A stretch of DNA of 64,000 bases from Collinsella aerofaciens. GTDB taxonomy: Bacteria; Actinomycetota; Coriobacteriia; Coriobacteriales; Coriobacteriaceae. Numbering within the stretch: position 1 is the first letter of the stretch; every line of letters begins with the position of its first letter. The notes below the pieces were generated by a model. The model ran no database searches, was not told the DNA's origin, and saw nothing but the letters and a program-made list of their open reading frames with translations. The DNA is taken from positions 62,001 to 126,000 of the forward strand of contig NZ_JAQLFJ010000005.1 of the NCBI RefSeq assembly GCF_028206795.1. Reading direction: 5' to 3'. The position numbers were made by a program, and so were the translations under genes. Below are positions 15,410 through 23,648 of this stretch, piece by piece.

Positions 15410-16267
15410 TTAGAGATATTCAAGGAAATGAGCCGCCGCGAGCGAAACGTCAGCGGTGCGGTATATGGCGTTGATCTGCCGATGAGGACGTCCCTCGAGC
15501 GGGCGCACGGCAACATCGAACTGGCAGCGGCGCAAGATGAGCGCCGGAAGAATGCTCACGCCCAAGCCGTCCTCGACCATGGCCATAATCGCATAGTCAT
15601 CCCAGGTCGACAGCTTAGAGAGCACCGCCAGGCCCGCGCGGCGAAACAGCGGCGTAATCTCGTCGTCGCTACCGCGTTCCAGCAGAATAAACTGCTCGTT
15701 GGCCAAATTGGCAAGGGAAACGATCTCCGCGGTGGCAAGCGAGGAGTCCGCTGGCACCACGGCCATCAGCTCGTCTTGCACCAACGGTCGGGACGCCATG
15801 CCGGCGCCGCGTGGCTCGCGCGGAATAAAGCCCAGATCGCAGCGGCCCTCTGCCACCCATTGCTCAGTCTCGGAGTAATCACCCATCAGCAGCTCGTAAT
15901 CGACATCCGGATGATCGGCGCGAAAACGCGCGATCACCGGCGGCAGCACGTGGGTCGCCACGCTCGAAAACGTACCGATGCAGATTTTGCCGCGCATGAG
16001 CCCGCGCATCTCATCCACCCGTCGCTGCAAACGAACAAATTCCTCGCATAACGCCTCGACCGCCGGCATAACTTGCCGCCCGTCGGCAGAAAGCACTACG
16101 CCCTCGCGACTGCGGTCGAGCACCTTAAAGCCCCAATCGGCCTCAAGATCGGCCACCATACGGCTCACGCCCGATTGCGAATAGCTCAGGCGCTCGGCAG
16201 CACGCGTAAAGCTTCCGGCGCGCACCGTCTCCAGCAGCACCTGCATCTTTTGAATATTCGTTTCCAC
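15410..16267 (-). CDS. LysR-family transcriptional regulator
   Basis: A 285-aa LysR protein with an N-terminal winged helix (MQVLLETVRAGSFTRAAERL, SYSQSGVSRMVADLE) and a periplasmic-binding-like effector domain from about residue 90 (GKICIGTFSSVATHVLPPVI). It is divergent from an EamA transporter gene 118 bp away, so it probably controls that exporter and itself. The intergenic region holds GTTCAC-N5-GTGAAC, a good LysR-type site. A very similar regulator/transporter pair occurs at 50243-52170. Confidence 0.9.
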   Translation of the reverse strand: METNIQKMQVLLETVRAGSFTRAAERLSYSQSGVSRMVADLEADWGFKVLDRSREGVVLSADGRQVMPAVEALCEEFVRLQRRVDEMRGLMRGKICIGTFSSVATHVLPPVIARFRADHPDVDYELLMGDYSETEQWVAEGRCDLGFIPREPRGAGMASRPLVQDELMAVVPADSSLATAEIVSLANLANEQFILLERGSDDEITPLFRRAGLAVLSKLSTWDDYAIMAMVEDGLGVSILPALILRRCQFDVAVRPLEGRPHRQINAIYRTADVSLAAAHFLEYL

Positions 16268-16339
16268 GGCACCCCTCCACCTTTACATGAGTTTTTGTCA
16301 TGTTATCCATGCATTATATTCGCTTTTCTTCTAAAGCCA

Positions 16340-16362
16340 GTTCACCCATAGTGAACATGTTC
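16340..16362 (+). promoter_or_regulatory. LysR-type binding palindromes in the LysR/EamA intergenic region
   Basis: GTTCACCCATAGTGAAC (16340-16356) is a palindrome with a 5-nt centre and overlaps a second one, GAACATGTTC (16353-16362). They lie between the divergent starts, just upstream of the transporter ATG. Confidence 0.55.
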
Positions 16363-16385
16363 GGATATAGAGGGGATGTCAGCAC

Positions 16386-17297
16386 ATGAACAACGGATTG
16401 TTTACGTACTTAGCAGCATTGCTATTGTTTGGCTCCAACGGCATCATCGCCGCTGCCATCGCGCTGCCGAGCTCCGATATCGTACTGTTGCGCACGTTTT
16501 TGGGCGCTCTCACCCTTGCCGCCATCCTCTTCATAACCAAGCGCCATAACCTGCAGGCTCCGTCTCGCCCCCGCGAGGCCGCAGCGCTCATCGTCTCGGG
16601 CGCCGCGCTGGGCGCCAGCTGGATTTTCCTGTTCCGCGCCTATCAGACGATCGGCGTTGGTATCTCCTCGCTGTTGTATTACTGTGGCCCCATCATCGTT
16701 ATGGCCCTCTCCCCGCTCATTTTTGGCGAAAAGCTGACCGGCGGCAAAATCGCCGGCTTTGTCGCCGTCGCCTGCGGTGCTTTTCTCATTGCAGCGCAAG
16801 GTCTAGGCGGCAATATGCCCATTGCGGGCATCGTCTGTGGAATCGCCTCGGCCTTCTGCTATGCATTGATGGTCATCGCCAGCAAGGGTGCGCCGCACAT
16901 CGAGGGCCTCGAGAACTCCGCACTCCAAGTGAGCGCCGCCTTTGTGACCGCACTGGCCCTCACGCTCATCACGCAGGGCGCTCCCTCGTTCCTGTCCGCC
17001 GGCGTCGCCGCCAGCATTGATTGGCGCGCCGTCGCTATGCTCGGCGTCGTCAACACCGGCATTGGTTGCCTGCTCTACTTTAGCGCCGTCGCCAAGCTGC
17101 CCGTCCAGACCGTCGCCGTCGTCGGCTACCTCGAGCCGCTTTCGGCGGTCGTGTTCTCGGCCGCCCTTTTGGGTGAAGCCATAACACCGGTCCGCCTGAT
17201 GGGCGCCGCGCTTATCATCGGCGGCGCGATTTTTTGCGAACTCGCCGGCAAACGCGCAAACGCCAAGGCTGGCATCGCCCAGACAGCACGTGCTTAA
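16386..17297 (+). CDS. EamA-family (DMT) transporter
   Basis: An inner-membrane protein of 303 aa with about ten hydrophobic helices in two EamA repeats. The repeats end in LSPLIFGEKLTGGKIAGF and LEPLSAVVFSAALLGE, the usual conserved helix ends. Members export amino acids, metabolites or drugs; the substrate is unknown. It is divergent from a LysR regulator that probably controls it. The ATG at 16386 is preceded by GAGGGGATG. Confidence 0.9.
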   Translation: MNNGLFTYLAALLLFGSNGIIAAAIALPSSDIVLLRTFLGALTLAAILFITKRHNLQAPSRPREAAALIVSGAALGASWIFLFRAYQTIGVGISSLLYYCGPIIVMALSPLIFGEKLTGGKIAGFVAVACGAFLIAAQGLGGNMPIAGIVCGIASAFCYALMVIASKGAPHIEGLENSALQVSAAFVTALALTLITQGAPSFLSAGVAASIDWRAVAMLGVVNTGIGCLLYFSAVAKLPVQTVAVVGYLEPLSAVVFSAALLGEAITPVRLMGAALIIGGAIFCELAGKRANAKAGIAQTARA

Positions 17298-17329
17298 AAG
17301 CCCCTGCTTTGAAATGCTACCTGCGTAGA

Positions 17330-17356
17330 TAAATAATCCCCAGCTGAGGATTATTG
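17330..17356. terminator. hairpin between the EamA gene and kup
   Basis: AATAATCC and GGATTATT form a stem enclosing a CCAGCTGA loop. There is no T tract, so its terminator role is uncertain. Confidence 0.4.
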
Positions 17357-17454
17357 TCTAAAATAACCCGATGTGCCAAACTGCTCTTGTATGTATAAAG
17401 ACTGCATAAAGTTTTTTGTCCTAGACAGATAACCGGATGTCTAAGGGAGTCCAC

Positions 17455-19683
17455 GTGGCACACAACAAACTGGAGGCAAACCTCCAAGGCCAGCATGGGC
17501 AGGGCGGGCACGGAGCCATTCCCCTCTCCGCTGGCATGCTGCTCGTAACGCTCGGCGTCGTCTATGGCGACATCGGCACGAGCCCCATGTACACCATGAA
17601 ATCAATCGTCGCCAACAACGGCGGCATCGGTACCGTCAGCGAGGACATGATCCTGGGCGCGCTTTCGCTCGTCATCTGGACCATGACGCTCGTGACCACG
17701 GTCAAGTACGTGGTAATCGCCATGAAGGCCGACAACCACAACGAAGGCGGCATCTTCGCCCTGTTCAGCCTCGTACGCAAGGTGGCACCATGGCTGATTC
17801 TGCCCGCCATGATCGGTGGCGCGGCGCTGCTCGCCGACGGCATCCTCACCCCCGCCGTCACGGTCACCACAGCCATCGAGGGTCTGCGCACCATCGAATG
17901 GGACCATGCGCTGCTGGGCGACGGCCAGACCAACGTCATCATCATCACCATCATCATTATCTGCGGCCTATTTGCCATGCAGCGCGCCGGCACCTCGTCA
18001 ATCGGCAAGCTCTTCGGCCCGCTCATGACGCTGTGGTTCCTGTTCCTGGCAGGCGCCGGTCTGTTCAACATGCTCGGCAACCTGTCCATCTTGCGCGCGC
18101 TCAACCCCATCCGCGGCATTATGTTCCTGTTCTCGCCCATCAACCATTCGGGCATTATGGTGCTCGGCTTTGTCTTCCTATCGACAACCGGTGCCGAGGC
18201 GCTCTATTCGGACATGGGTCACGTGGGCAAGGCAAACATCTATGCATCCTGGCCGTTTGTTAAGGCGGCCCTTATCCTCAACTATCTGGGTCAGGGAGCT
18301 TGGCTGCTCGCCAATAACTCCAACCCCCAGATGCTTGCGATGGATATCGTCAACCCGTTCTATATGATGCTCCCCGAGCCCCTGCGCCCCTTTGCCATCG
18401 TGCTTTCGGCCGTAGCGGCCATCATCGCCTCGCAGGCGCTCATCACCGGCTCGTTCTCGCTGGTATCCGAGGCAACCCGTCTCAATCTCATGCCGCACCT
18501 GCGCATCCACTACCCCAGCGACACCAAGGGCCAGCTCTATATTCCGCTCGTCAACAACATCATGTGGGTCGGCTGCATCTTCATCGTGCTGCTGTTCCAG
18601 AACTCCGAGCGCATGGAGAGCGCCTACGGCCTCGCCATTACCGTGACCATGCTCATGACCACAACGCTTTTGACGAGCTACATCGCCGGCATCCTCAAGC
18701 ACAAGCTGGGTGCCTGCGTCTTCGCCCTGCTTTTTGGTGCCATTGAGCTGTGCTTCTTCGCCTCGTGCCTCACCATGTTCTTTGACGGCGGCTATGTGAT
18801 GATCTTCTTGGCCTCGCTGCTGTTTGGCCTTATGTACGTGTGGCGCCGCGGCACCGCCATCGAGCGCACGCAGACGATCCTGCTGCCCGTCTCCAAGTAC
18901 ATCGATCAGCTCAACCGCCTGCGCAACGACGAGACCTACCCCGTGCTCGCCGACAATCTGGTGTTCCTTACCAACAGCCCCGACCCGCTCACGCTCGACC
19001 GAGACGTGCTCTATTCCATCCTGGACAAGCATCCCAAGCGCGCCAAGGCATACTGGTTCATCAACGTGCACGTTACCGACGAGCCCTATACGCACGAGTA
19101 TTCCGTCGAGACCTTTGGCACAGACTTTTTGTTCCGCGTGCGCCTGGACCTGGGCTTTAAGGTCAACCAGCGCGTCAACGCCTATCTGCGTCAGATCGTC
19201 GGCGACTTGATGGCATCGGGCGAGCTGCCGCCGCAACATCACACCTACTCCATCTACGAGACGCGCGGCAACGTAGGTGACTTCCGCTTTTGCATGCTGC
19301 GCAAGATGCTTGCCCCCGAAACGGACATCAACCGCAATGACCACCGCGTGATGGCCATCAAGTACGCCGTCCGCCGCGCCTGCGGAAGCCCGGCACGCTG
19401 GTACGGTCTCGAGAACTCGGCCATCATCATTGAGTACGTACCGCTCTTTGCCCGCATGCGCCCGGCCGTCAAACTTGTGCGCACCCAGGTGCCGCTCGAG
19501 GTTCAGATCGAAGAGGCCGAGGAAATGGAGGTCGACATTTTCTCGGACGACTTGGTCAACGGCAACGAGGCCGGCAAGAGCATGAACGTCGATCCCACCG
19601 AGCTGCTCGAGAGCGTCGCCGATACGCCCGAACAGCAACTCGACGGACTCGAGAGCACCCAGTTCAACGACGCCAACTTCTAA
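17455..19683 (+). CDS. kup: Kup-type low-affinity potassium transporter
   Basis: A KUP/HAK/KT potassium:H+ symporter of 742 aa. About twelve membrane helices are followed by a long hydrophilic C-terminal domain. Characteristic segments are GVVYGDIGTSPMYTMKSI near the N-terminus, GALSLVIWTMTLVTTVKYV, KADNHNEGGIFALF and GAEALYSDMGHVGK. GTG at 17455 is selected because AAGGGAG lies 5 nt upstream; an ATG at 17437 has no site. The C-terminal tail is acidic. Gene stands alone and ends in a strong terminator. Confidence 0.93.
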   Translation: MAHNKLEANLQGQHGQGGHGAIPLSAGMLLVTLGVVYGDIGTSPMYTMKSIVANNGGIGTVSEDMILGALSLVIWTMTLVTTVKYVVIAMKADNHNEGGIFALFSLVRKVAPWLILPAMIGGAALLADGILTPAVTVTTAIEGLRTIEWDHALLGDGQTNVIIITIIIICGLFAMQRAGTSSIGKLFGPLMTLWFLFLAGAGLFNMLGNLSILRALNPIRGIMFLFSPINHSGIMVLGFVFLSTTGAEALYSDMGHVGKANIYASWPFVKAALILNYLGQGAWLLANNSNPQMLAMDIVNPFYMMLPEPLRPFAIVLSAVAAIIASQALITGSFSLVSEATRLNLMPHLRIHYPSDTKGQLYIPLVNNIMWVGCIFIVLLFQNSERMESAYGLAITVTMLMTTTLLTSYIAGILKHKLGACVFALLFGAIELCFFASCLTMFFDGGYVMIFLASLLFGLMYVWRRGTAIERTQTILLPVSKYIDQLNRLRNDETYPVLADNLVFLTNSPDPLTLDRDVLYSILDKHPKRAKAYWFINVHVTDEPYTHEYSVETFGTDFLFRVRLDLGFKVNQRVNAYLRQIVGDLMASGELPPQHHTYSIYETRGNVGDFRFCMLRKMLAPETDINRNDHRVMAIKYAVRRACGSPARWYGLENSAIIIEYVPLFARMRPAVKLVRTQVPLEVQIEEAEEMEVDIFSDDLVNGNEAGKSMNVDPTELLESVADTPEQQLDGLESTQFNDANF

Positions 19684-19705
19684 CACGCCACCAGCCATTG
19701 ACGAC

Positions 19706-19744
19706 AACGGCCTCGCATCTCATAAGAGGTGCGAGGCCGTTTTA
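19706..19744 (+). terminator. intrinsic terminator of kup
   Basis: AACGGCCTCGCATCT pairs with AGGTGCGAGGCCGTT around a short loop, followed by TTTATG. Confidence 0.9.
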
Positions 19745-19764
19745 TGTCGCAACGGACCAGTGAG

Positions 19765-20730
19765 CTACGAACGGCGCGGCTCGGGAACCACGAGCCTATC
19801 GGGGCTCGCGCCCTCGGCATCCATCAGGCTCACGTAGCGAATCGACGGATCCCCATACATCGCGTAGTAATAATTGCCCGTGCGCGCGCTAAAGCATCCG
19901 GTGTAGATAGTCTTCTCGAACTTGCCATCGCCCATCCTGGACGCTCCCTCGATCATCACCACGCCCTCGAGCGAGCGGAACATGCGAACGACGTTTTCGG
20001 TCTCGCTCTCCTTTTGTGGGTAATTGGCATTGAGGTACGCCGCCTTTACAAAACGGCTCGGCGAATAGCAATCGCCCGGAATGCCGCGCATGCCGGCACC
20101 GGCTCCATAGGGCTTAAGCTCGGCGCCACGCCATGTCGCCGTCTGCGGAAAATCGCTTGTGGCCGTGATATAGGTGCGCAGGTTTTCCATGTGCCACGGG
20201 AAAGTCGGCTGATTGGCAAGGGTGTCGACCGGATTGTCGTATACATGCAGGCCGTCAGCCATCATCTCGACCACGATGCTGCGTTGGCTGTCGCCGATAA
20301 TCCAATGGAGCAGTGACACGCCCAGCCCCTCTCCGGCAGATTTGGCGACAATCACCGTGTCGCGCAGCGCGGCCTCGACCTCATCGACCGTCGAGAACGT
20401 CGCTGCCACCCACAGGGGAAACTCATAGGCCGCGATATTGTTCTTGCCGTCGACAGGGCCATCGGCATACTCGGCATAGCCGGGGAAGTTGAGCCCCGCC
20501 ACAGCCAGACCCGCATCGTTACCGCAGTCGAAAAACATAGGGTAGTTCTCGTAATCGATGCACATGCCGATTACCGCGTGCGCCGCCGACGCATCGTCGA
20601 TAAACGAATACGGAATGTGGAACCCGCGCGGCATCACGCGAACCTGTTGGCCGTAGTCAAAGCTCCAGTCGAGGTTGCGGCCTAGATACATGTGGCCAGA
20701 ATTATCGGTAAATCGAATGCTCGTACACAT
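19765..20730 (-). CDS. bsh: bile salt hydrolase / linear amide C-N hydrolase
   Basis: A 321-aa N-terminal-nucleophile hydrolase of the choloylglycine hydrolase family, which deconjugates taurine or glycine bile salts. Removal of Met exposes the nucleophile Cys2 (MCTSIRF). Other active-site segments are GRNLDW (Arg, Asp), GLNFPGYAEYA (Asn), NPVDTLANQPTFPWH (Asn) and GDCYSPSRFVKAAY (Arg). This combination is typical of bile salt hydrolases rather than penicillin acylases. AGGAGG stands 5 nt before the ATG at 20730; the frame extends to 20793 but is not used. No signal peptide, so cytoplasmic. Acts on host bile in a gut bacterium. Confidence 0.88.
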   Translation of the reverse strand: MCTSIRFTDNSGHMYLGRNLDWSFDYGQQVRVMPRGFHIPYSFIDDASAAHAVIGMCIDYENYPMFFDCGNDAGLAVAGLNFPGYAEYADGPVDGKNNIAAYEFPLWVAATFSTVDEVEAALRDTVIVAKSAGEGLGVSLLHWIIGDSQRSIVVEMMADGLHVYDNPVDTLANQPTFPWHMENLRTYITATSDFPQTATWRGAELKPYGAGAGMRGIPGDCYSPSRFVKAAYLNANYPQKESETENVVRMFRSLEGVVMIEGASRMGDGKFEKTIYTGCFSARTGNYYYAMYGDPSIRYVSLMDAEGASPDRLVVPEPRRS

Positions 20731-20793
20731 AGCGCCTCCTAGCTTTACGTTCCTGCTAAGGTTATTGTCACCAAACAAAAAGGCGCTAAACAC

Positions 20794-20830
20794 AAAAGCC
20801 CGGACATGACAACAATGTCACGCCCGGACC
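20794..20830 (-). terminator. terminator of deformylase-like copy B
   Basis: On the minus strand CCGGGCGTGACA and TGTCATGTCCGG pair around a short loop and are followed by GCTTTTGTGTTT. Confidence 0.8.
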
Positions 20831-20861
20831 AAAAGAGACGAAGTGCGGTGCTTTGGTCCCC

Positions 20862-21281
20862 TTAGACCAACTTTCCTAGACAGTGGTCAATCATGTGTTG
20901 AATCATCTGCGCCTCGAAGCCCACAAAGTCCTGCTTGCGCTCGCGCATCTTGCCGTCGACGATCACGTCATAAGCGACCTTGCACTTGATATAGCGCGTG
21001 GACTTGGTGACCTCCTCGTGCGTCAGGCAGCTCTCCTCCATCTTGCTGGCGCCCAGGCCAAACACCAGACGGGGGTTGTAGAGCACGTGGGGCTCGCCGG
21101 CATCGTCCAGGTAGACGCAAACCTTCTTGGTAACGCCAATCTGGTTAGCGGCCAAGCAGCCGGCATCGTCGAGCGACTTGATGGTATCGATCAGGTCCTG
21201 AGCAACCGACTCGTCCTCGACAGTCGCAACCTCGCAACGCTGGGACAGGATAGCCTCGTCGTGGCAAAGCTCTTTAATCAT
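20862..21281 (-). CDS. peptide deformylase-like protein, copy B, catalytic Glu missing
   Basis: A 139-aa deformylase-fold protein. Motif 1 (CLAANQIG) keeps the Gln that copy A lacks, and motif 2 is EESCLT. Motif 3 is HMIDH instead of HExDH, so the catalytic glutamate is methionine while both metal-ligand histidines and the cysteine remain. It probably binds metal but should not deformylate normally. The start at 21281 (MIKELCHDEAIL) is chosen because GGAGGAACGT precedes it and because copy A begins the same way (MIKPIMKSEFFL); a frame start at 21293 is possible. Function unknown. Confidence 0.82.
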   Translation of the reverse strand: MIKELCHDEAILSQRCEVATVEDESVAQDLIDTIKSLDDAGCLAANQIGVTKKVCVYLDDAGEPHVLYNPRLVFGLGASKMEESCLTHEEVTKSTRYIKCKVAYDVIVDGKMRERKQDFVGFEAQMIQHMIDHCLGKLV

Positions 21282-21474
21282 ACGTTCCTCCATAGGGGTC
21301 GTTGTAACCGCTTAAGTATACGGTACCCACACATTTTCATGCGAAAAATACCGTCCGTCTGCTACAAAGCGCCGAACATCAACATGCGAGGAGCATCAAC
21401 CTTACAAAGGCGATATAGTAAGAAAGTTCGTGTCAATCGGCCTAAACTCGGGGCCGAACAAGGAAAGGGTATGC

Positions 21475-22785
21475 ATGGACGAACTTTTTCACGTCAGTGA
21501 GCGCAAGTCCACAATCGGGACCGAACTTCGCGCTGGACTGACAACATTCCTGGCAATGGCCTACATCATCGCCGTCAACCCCGCGGTGCTCTCGGGCGCC
21601 GGCATCGATGCGGGAGCGCTCGCCTGCGCCACCTGCCTGGGCGCCGGCATCATGACCATCTGCATGGGCATCTTCGCTAACCGCCCGCTCGCCTGTGCGT
21701 CGGGCCTCGGCGTCAACGCGATGATCGCCGGCATCACCACCACCGTCTGCGGCGGCGACTGGCACGTGGCCATGAGCGTCATCTTCCTCGAGGGCGTCGT
21801 CATCCTGCTGCTCGTCCTTTGTGGCCTGCGCGAGGCCATCATGGACGCCATCCCCGTGGTCCTGCGCCACGCCATCTCGGTGGGCCTGGGCCTGTTCATC
21901 GCCATGATCGGCCTGTGCGATGCCGGCATTATCACCGCTGGCGCCGGTACACTCGTCGGTCTGGGCGACATCACCTCCCCCACCTTCATCGTCGGCATCA
22001 TCTCCATCCTGGTGACGGTCGCCCTCGCCTGCCGCAACGTCCCCGGCTCGCTGCTCATCGGCATCGTCGTAGCCGTCATCGCCGGTATCCCCCTAGGCGT
22101 AACCCAGGCTCCGACCGGTATCATCGCCCCGCTCGACTTCTCGAGCATCGGTGGCCCCATCGCCGACGCCGGCGGCGTGCCCGCCATCGTCAAGGTCCTT
22201 ACCGACCCCACGCTCCTTGTCATCTCGTTCTCGCTGCTCATGAGCGACTTCTTTGACACCATGGGTACCGCGATGGCCGTGGCCAAGCAAGGCGAGTTCC
22301 TCACCGACGACGGCAACGTCGAGAACATCAAGGAGATCCTGGTCGTCGACTCCGCCGCCGCTGCCGTGGGCGGCTTCATGGGCGTCTCCTCCATCACCAC
22401 CTTCGTCGAGTCCACCTCTGGCGCCGCCGACGGTGGCCGCACGGGCCTCACCTCCGTCACCACCGGCGTGCTGTTTATCCTCGCCGCGTTCTTCTCCCCC
22501 GTCGTCTCCATCGTTTCCAGCGCCGCCACCTGCGGTGCCCTGGTCTACGTCGGCTACCTCATGATGAGCGAGGCCACCGAGATCGACTGGTTCGATGTCT
22601 CCGAGGGTTTCCCGGCGTTTATGATCGCCGCGGGCGTGCCCTTCACCTACTCCATCTCTGCCGGCATTGGCCTGGGCTTTATCGCCTACGTGGTCGTCGC
22701 GCTCTTTAAGGGCGAGGCTTCCAAGATCAAGCCGCTCATGTGGGTCGCATCCCTTGCTTTCCTCGTCTACTTCTTCGTAGCGTAA
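21475..22785 (+). CDS. AzgA-type adenine/guanine/hypoxanthine permease
   Basis: A purine-base permease of the NCS2 (AzgA) family, 436 aa with about 12-14 helices. Diagnostic segments are ELRAGLTTFLAMAYIIAVNP at the N-terminus, LMSDFFDTMGTAMAVA with the substrate-binding acidic residues, and FVESTSGAADGGRTGLTSV. It imports a purine base with protons. The ATG at 21475 has AAGGAAAGGG upstream, and the protein then begins at the family position; the frame runs back to 21430. No purine riboswitch sequence was recognised in the 190-bp leader. Confidence 0.9.
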   Translation: MDELFHVSERKSTIGTELRAGLTTFLAMAYIIAVNPAVLSGAGIDAGALACATCLGAGIMTICMGIFANRPLACASGLGVNAMIAGITTTVCGGDWHVAMSVIFLEGVVILLLVLCGLREAIMDAIPVVLRHAISVGLGLFIAMIGLCDAGIITAGAGTLVGLGDITSPTFIVGIISILVTVALACRNVPGSLLIGIVVAVIAGIPLGVTQAPTGIIAPLDFSSIGGPIADAGGVPAIVKVLTDPTLLVISFSLLMSDFFDTMGTAMAVAKQGEFLTDDGNVENIKEILVVDSAAAAVGGFMGVSSITTFVESTSGAADGGRTGLTSVTTGVLFILAAFFSPVVSIVSSAATCGALVYVGYLMMSEATEIDWFDVSEGFPAFMIAAGVPFTYSISAGIGLGFIAYVVVALFKGEASKIKPLMWVASLAFLVYFFVA

Positions 22786-22812
22786 CGGCATAGTCTGCCG
22801 AAGCAAAACAAC

Positions 22813-22853
22813 AAGGCGCGGAGTCGCATCGAACGGCTCCGCGCCTTTCTTTT
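22813..22853 (+). terminator. intrinsic terminator of the purine permease
   Basis: GGCGCGGAG and CTCCGCGCC form a stem followed by TTTCTTTT. Confidence 0.88.
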
Positions 22854-22922
22854 AGCGTCTGCCCCCGTGCCAGCGTGCGACAATTGAGGCTGTCAATATC
22901 ACAACACCGAGAGAAGCCTGCC

Positions 22923-23588
22923 TTGGAAGCGCATCATAAGCAGATAACCGTTTATTCAGAGTGTGTGGAAGGCGCGCCCGTCATCTACCTCCCCGTGGTT
23001 ATGGGCGACGGTAGTGAAGTCTACGAGCGCTGCCGAGAGCTCGACTGCCCGCCATTCACCCTTGTCGCCATTGGAGGGCTCGATTGGAATCGCGAGCTGA
23101 GCCCCTGGGAATGTGAGGGAACTATACGAGATGCCGAGCCCTTTGGCGGACAGGCTGCTGGTTTTCTTGACGAGTTGTTGAAGCAGATAATCCCAGAGGC
23201 CGAATCATCGCTCCCGCAACCGCCCGCCTGGCGCGGCGTTGCCGGCTACTCCTTGGCGGGTCTTTTTGCACTATGGGCACTTTGGCAAACAGATGTCTTT
23301 GAGCGCGCGGCAAGTGCATCGGGGTCGCTGTGGTTCCCCGGCTTTATCGACTACGCGCGCGAGCGCACGATGACAGCTACGCCCGACGCCGTCTATCTGT
23401 CACTCGGTAAAAAGGAAACCAAGACGCCCAACCGCATGATGCGGCACGTACTCGACGATACGCGCGCGATGGAAGAGCTGTTTATCGAGCGTGACATTCC
23501 AACAATGCTGGAGCTCAACCCCGGCAATCACTTTGCCCAAACTGACCTGCGCATGGCGCGCGGCATCCACTGGATACTGACGCATTAA
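22923..23588 (+). CDS. alpha/beta-hydrolase, esterase family
   Basis: A 221-aa protein resembling the esterase D/IroE-type alpha/beta hydrolases. The nucleophile elbow is GYSLAGLFALW (Ser in GxSxxG), and a C-terminal His is in GNHFAQTDLR. APVIYLPVVMGDG and LVAIGGLDWNRELSPW fit the start of the fold and oxyanion region. TTG at 22923 is the best start, with GAGAGAAG about 8 nt upstream; a GTG at 22875 lies in frame without a site. It is cytoplasmic. The natural ester is unknown. Confidence 0.8.
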   Translation: MEAHHKQITVYSECVEGAPVIYLPVVMGDGSEVYERCRELDCPPFTLVAIGGLDWNRELSPWECEGTIRDAEPFGGQAAGFLDELLKQIIPEAESSLPQPPAWRGVAGYSLAGLFALWALWQTDVFERAASASGSLWFPGFIDYARERTMTATPDAVYLSLGKKETKTPNRMMRHVLDDTRAMEELFIERDIPTMLELNPGNHFAQTDLRMARGIHWILTH

Positions 23589-23628
23589 AAATGGCGCCCA
23601 CGCGTACATACGCATGGACGCCATTTTT
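23587..23628. terminator. bidirectional terminator between the esterase and uracil permease genes
   Basis: AAAAATGGCG and CGCCATTTTT enclose a second small stem (GCGTA/TACGC), with A and T tracts on both flanks. It serves both convergent genes. Confidence 0.9.
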
Positions 23629-23648
23629 AATTTGGCTGAACGCAGCTA

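Noticed and set aside
18178..19707. 509-aa minus-strand ORF across kup
   Set aside because: It is the antisense shadow of a clearly conserved Kup gene and has a composition typical of reversed GC-rich codons.
21282..21474. purine riboswitch before the purine permease
   Set aside because: The conserved purine-aptamer loop sequences are absent from the leader.
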